Source: Dichotomocladium elegans
Taxonomy: Eukaryota > Mucoromycota > Mucoromycetes > Mucorales > Lichtheimiaceae
DNA: 17,500 bases
Direction of reading: 5' to 3'
Assembly: GCA_025716815.1 (NCBI GenBank)
Contig: JAIXMN010000069.1
Coordinates: 1 to 17,500 of the forward strand
The notes under the pieces are model-generated. The model saw nothing but the letters and a program-made list of their open reading frames with translations. It made no database searches and was not told the DNA's origin. Shown here one piece after another: positions 16,642 through 17,500 of the stretch (the stretch's first letter is position 1; every line of letters starts with the position of its first letter). Made by a program: the position numbers and the translations under genes.

Positions 16642-17500
16642 AGATGCAAATGGCATGACATCACGCGTGTCATTTGCCTCAACGCTTTCCCTGTGACTGG
16701 TGGCAGCCTACCACCACTTTACTGATGCAAACAGCATGACATCACGCGTGTCATTTGCCTCAATGCTTTCCCTGTGACTGGTGGCAGCCTACCACCACTT
16801 TAAAGATGCAAACAGCATGACATCATGCGCGTCATTTGCCTCAACGCTTTCCCTGTGACTGGTGGCAGCCTACCACCACTTTACTGATGCAAACAGCATG
16901 ACATCACGCGTGTCATTTGCCTCAATGCTTTCCCTGTGACTGGTGGCAGCCTACCACCACTTTAAAGATGCAAACAGCATGACATCACGCGTGTCATTTG
17001 CCTCAATGCTTTCCCTGTGACTGGTGGCAGCCTACCACCACTTTACTGATGCAAACAGCATGACATCACGCGTGTCATTTGCCTCAATGCTTTCCCTGTG
17101 ACTGGTGGCAGCCTACCACCACTTTAAAGATGCAAACAGCATGACATCATGCGCGTCATTTGCCTCAACGCTTTCCCTGTGACTGGTGGCAGCCTACCAC
17201 CACTTTACTGATGCAAACAGCATGACATCACGCGTGTCATTTGCCTCAATGCTTTCCCTGTGACTGGTGGCAGCCTACCACCACTTTAAAGATGCAAACA
17301 GCATGACATCACGCGTGTCATTTGCCTCAATGCTTTCCCTGTGACTGGTGGCAGCCTACCACCACTTTACTGATGCAAACAGCATGACATCACGCGCGTC
17401 ATTTGCCTCAATGCTTTCCCTGTGACTGGTGGCAGCCTACCACCACTTTACTGATGCAAACAGCATGACATCACGCGTGTCATTTGCCTCAATGCTTTCC
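16642..17500 (+). repeat. 81-bp minisatellite, direct (copy 4), runs off the window
   Basis: About ten and a half regular 81-bp units; CTGTGACTGG starts at 16691 and 16772. Two subtypes (CTTTACTGATGC and CTTTAAAGATGC) alternate over most of the array, giving a 162-bp dimer, with a larger repeated pattern marked by CATCATGCGCG. Both inverted motifs are present in each unit: TGGTGG/CCACCA, and TGACA/TGTCA around an ACGCGT core. The array continues past the window end. Confidence 0.95.

Overview
This is a repeat-rich eukaryotic window. It joins a piece of ribosomal DNA (5S and the 3' end of the large-subunit rRNA, both on the minus strand, with a long repetitive intergenic spacer) to a rolling-circle (Helitron-type) transposon region on the plus strand. 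The rRNA sequences look most like those of an early-diverging fungus. The protein genes carry very short GT-AG introns (49 to 73 nt), and one intron has a perfect TACTAAC branch site. The lineage is an inference; I cannot name a genus.

Layout. 1-5757 is rDNA intergenic spacer. It holds three arrays of a 33-bp unit (1-290, 1441-2440, 4310-5400), one 55-bp array (290-760), an array of 158-bp units (2575-3545), a degenerate tRNA-like sequence (3609-3680) and a complete 5S rRNA gene (4079-4198, minus). The last ~570 nt of 28S rRNA follow at 5758-6327 (minus). At 6328 the 28S is cut by the 3' end of a Helitron. That copy is truncated, on the minus strand (6328-7014), and keeps the end of the helicase gene.

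Next come a 113-bp duplication, an 81-bp minisatellite (7347-7850) and a fuller Helitron on the plus strand (7911-12923). It has a small spliced gene of unknown function (208 aa) and a spliced Rep-helicase gene of about 1260 aa. The Rep-helicase has an HUH motif, a two-tyrosine motif and a PIF1-type helicase. The element ends in a short hairpin shared with the truncated copy, so the two copies place the 3' terminus to the base.

12924-14420 is an inverted array of the 158-bp repeat. It is followed by an inverted 81-bp fragment and then a spliced gene for an SSB-like OB-fold protein (14692-15484). The window ends with 81-bp and 158-bp repeats in direct orientation and about ten units of the 81-bp minisatellite.

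How the parts may work together. Rep would nick and join DNA, the PIF1-like helicase would unwind it, and an SSB-like protein could coat the displaced strand. Whether the SSB-like gene and the 208-aa gene belong to the same element is an inference from proximity, shared gene style and shared flanking minisatellite; the sequence alone does not prove it.
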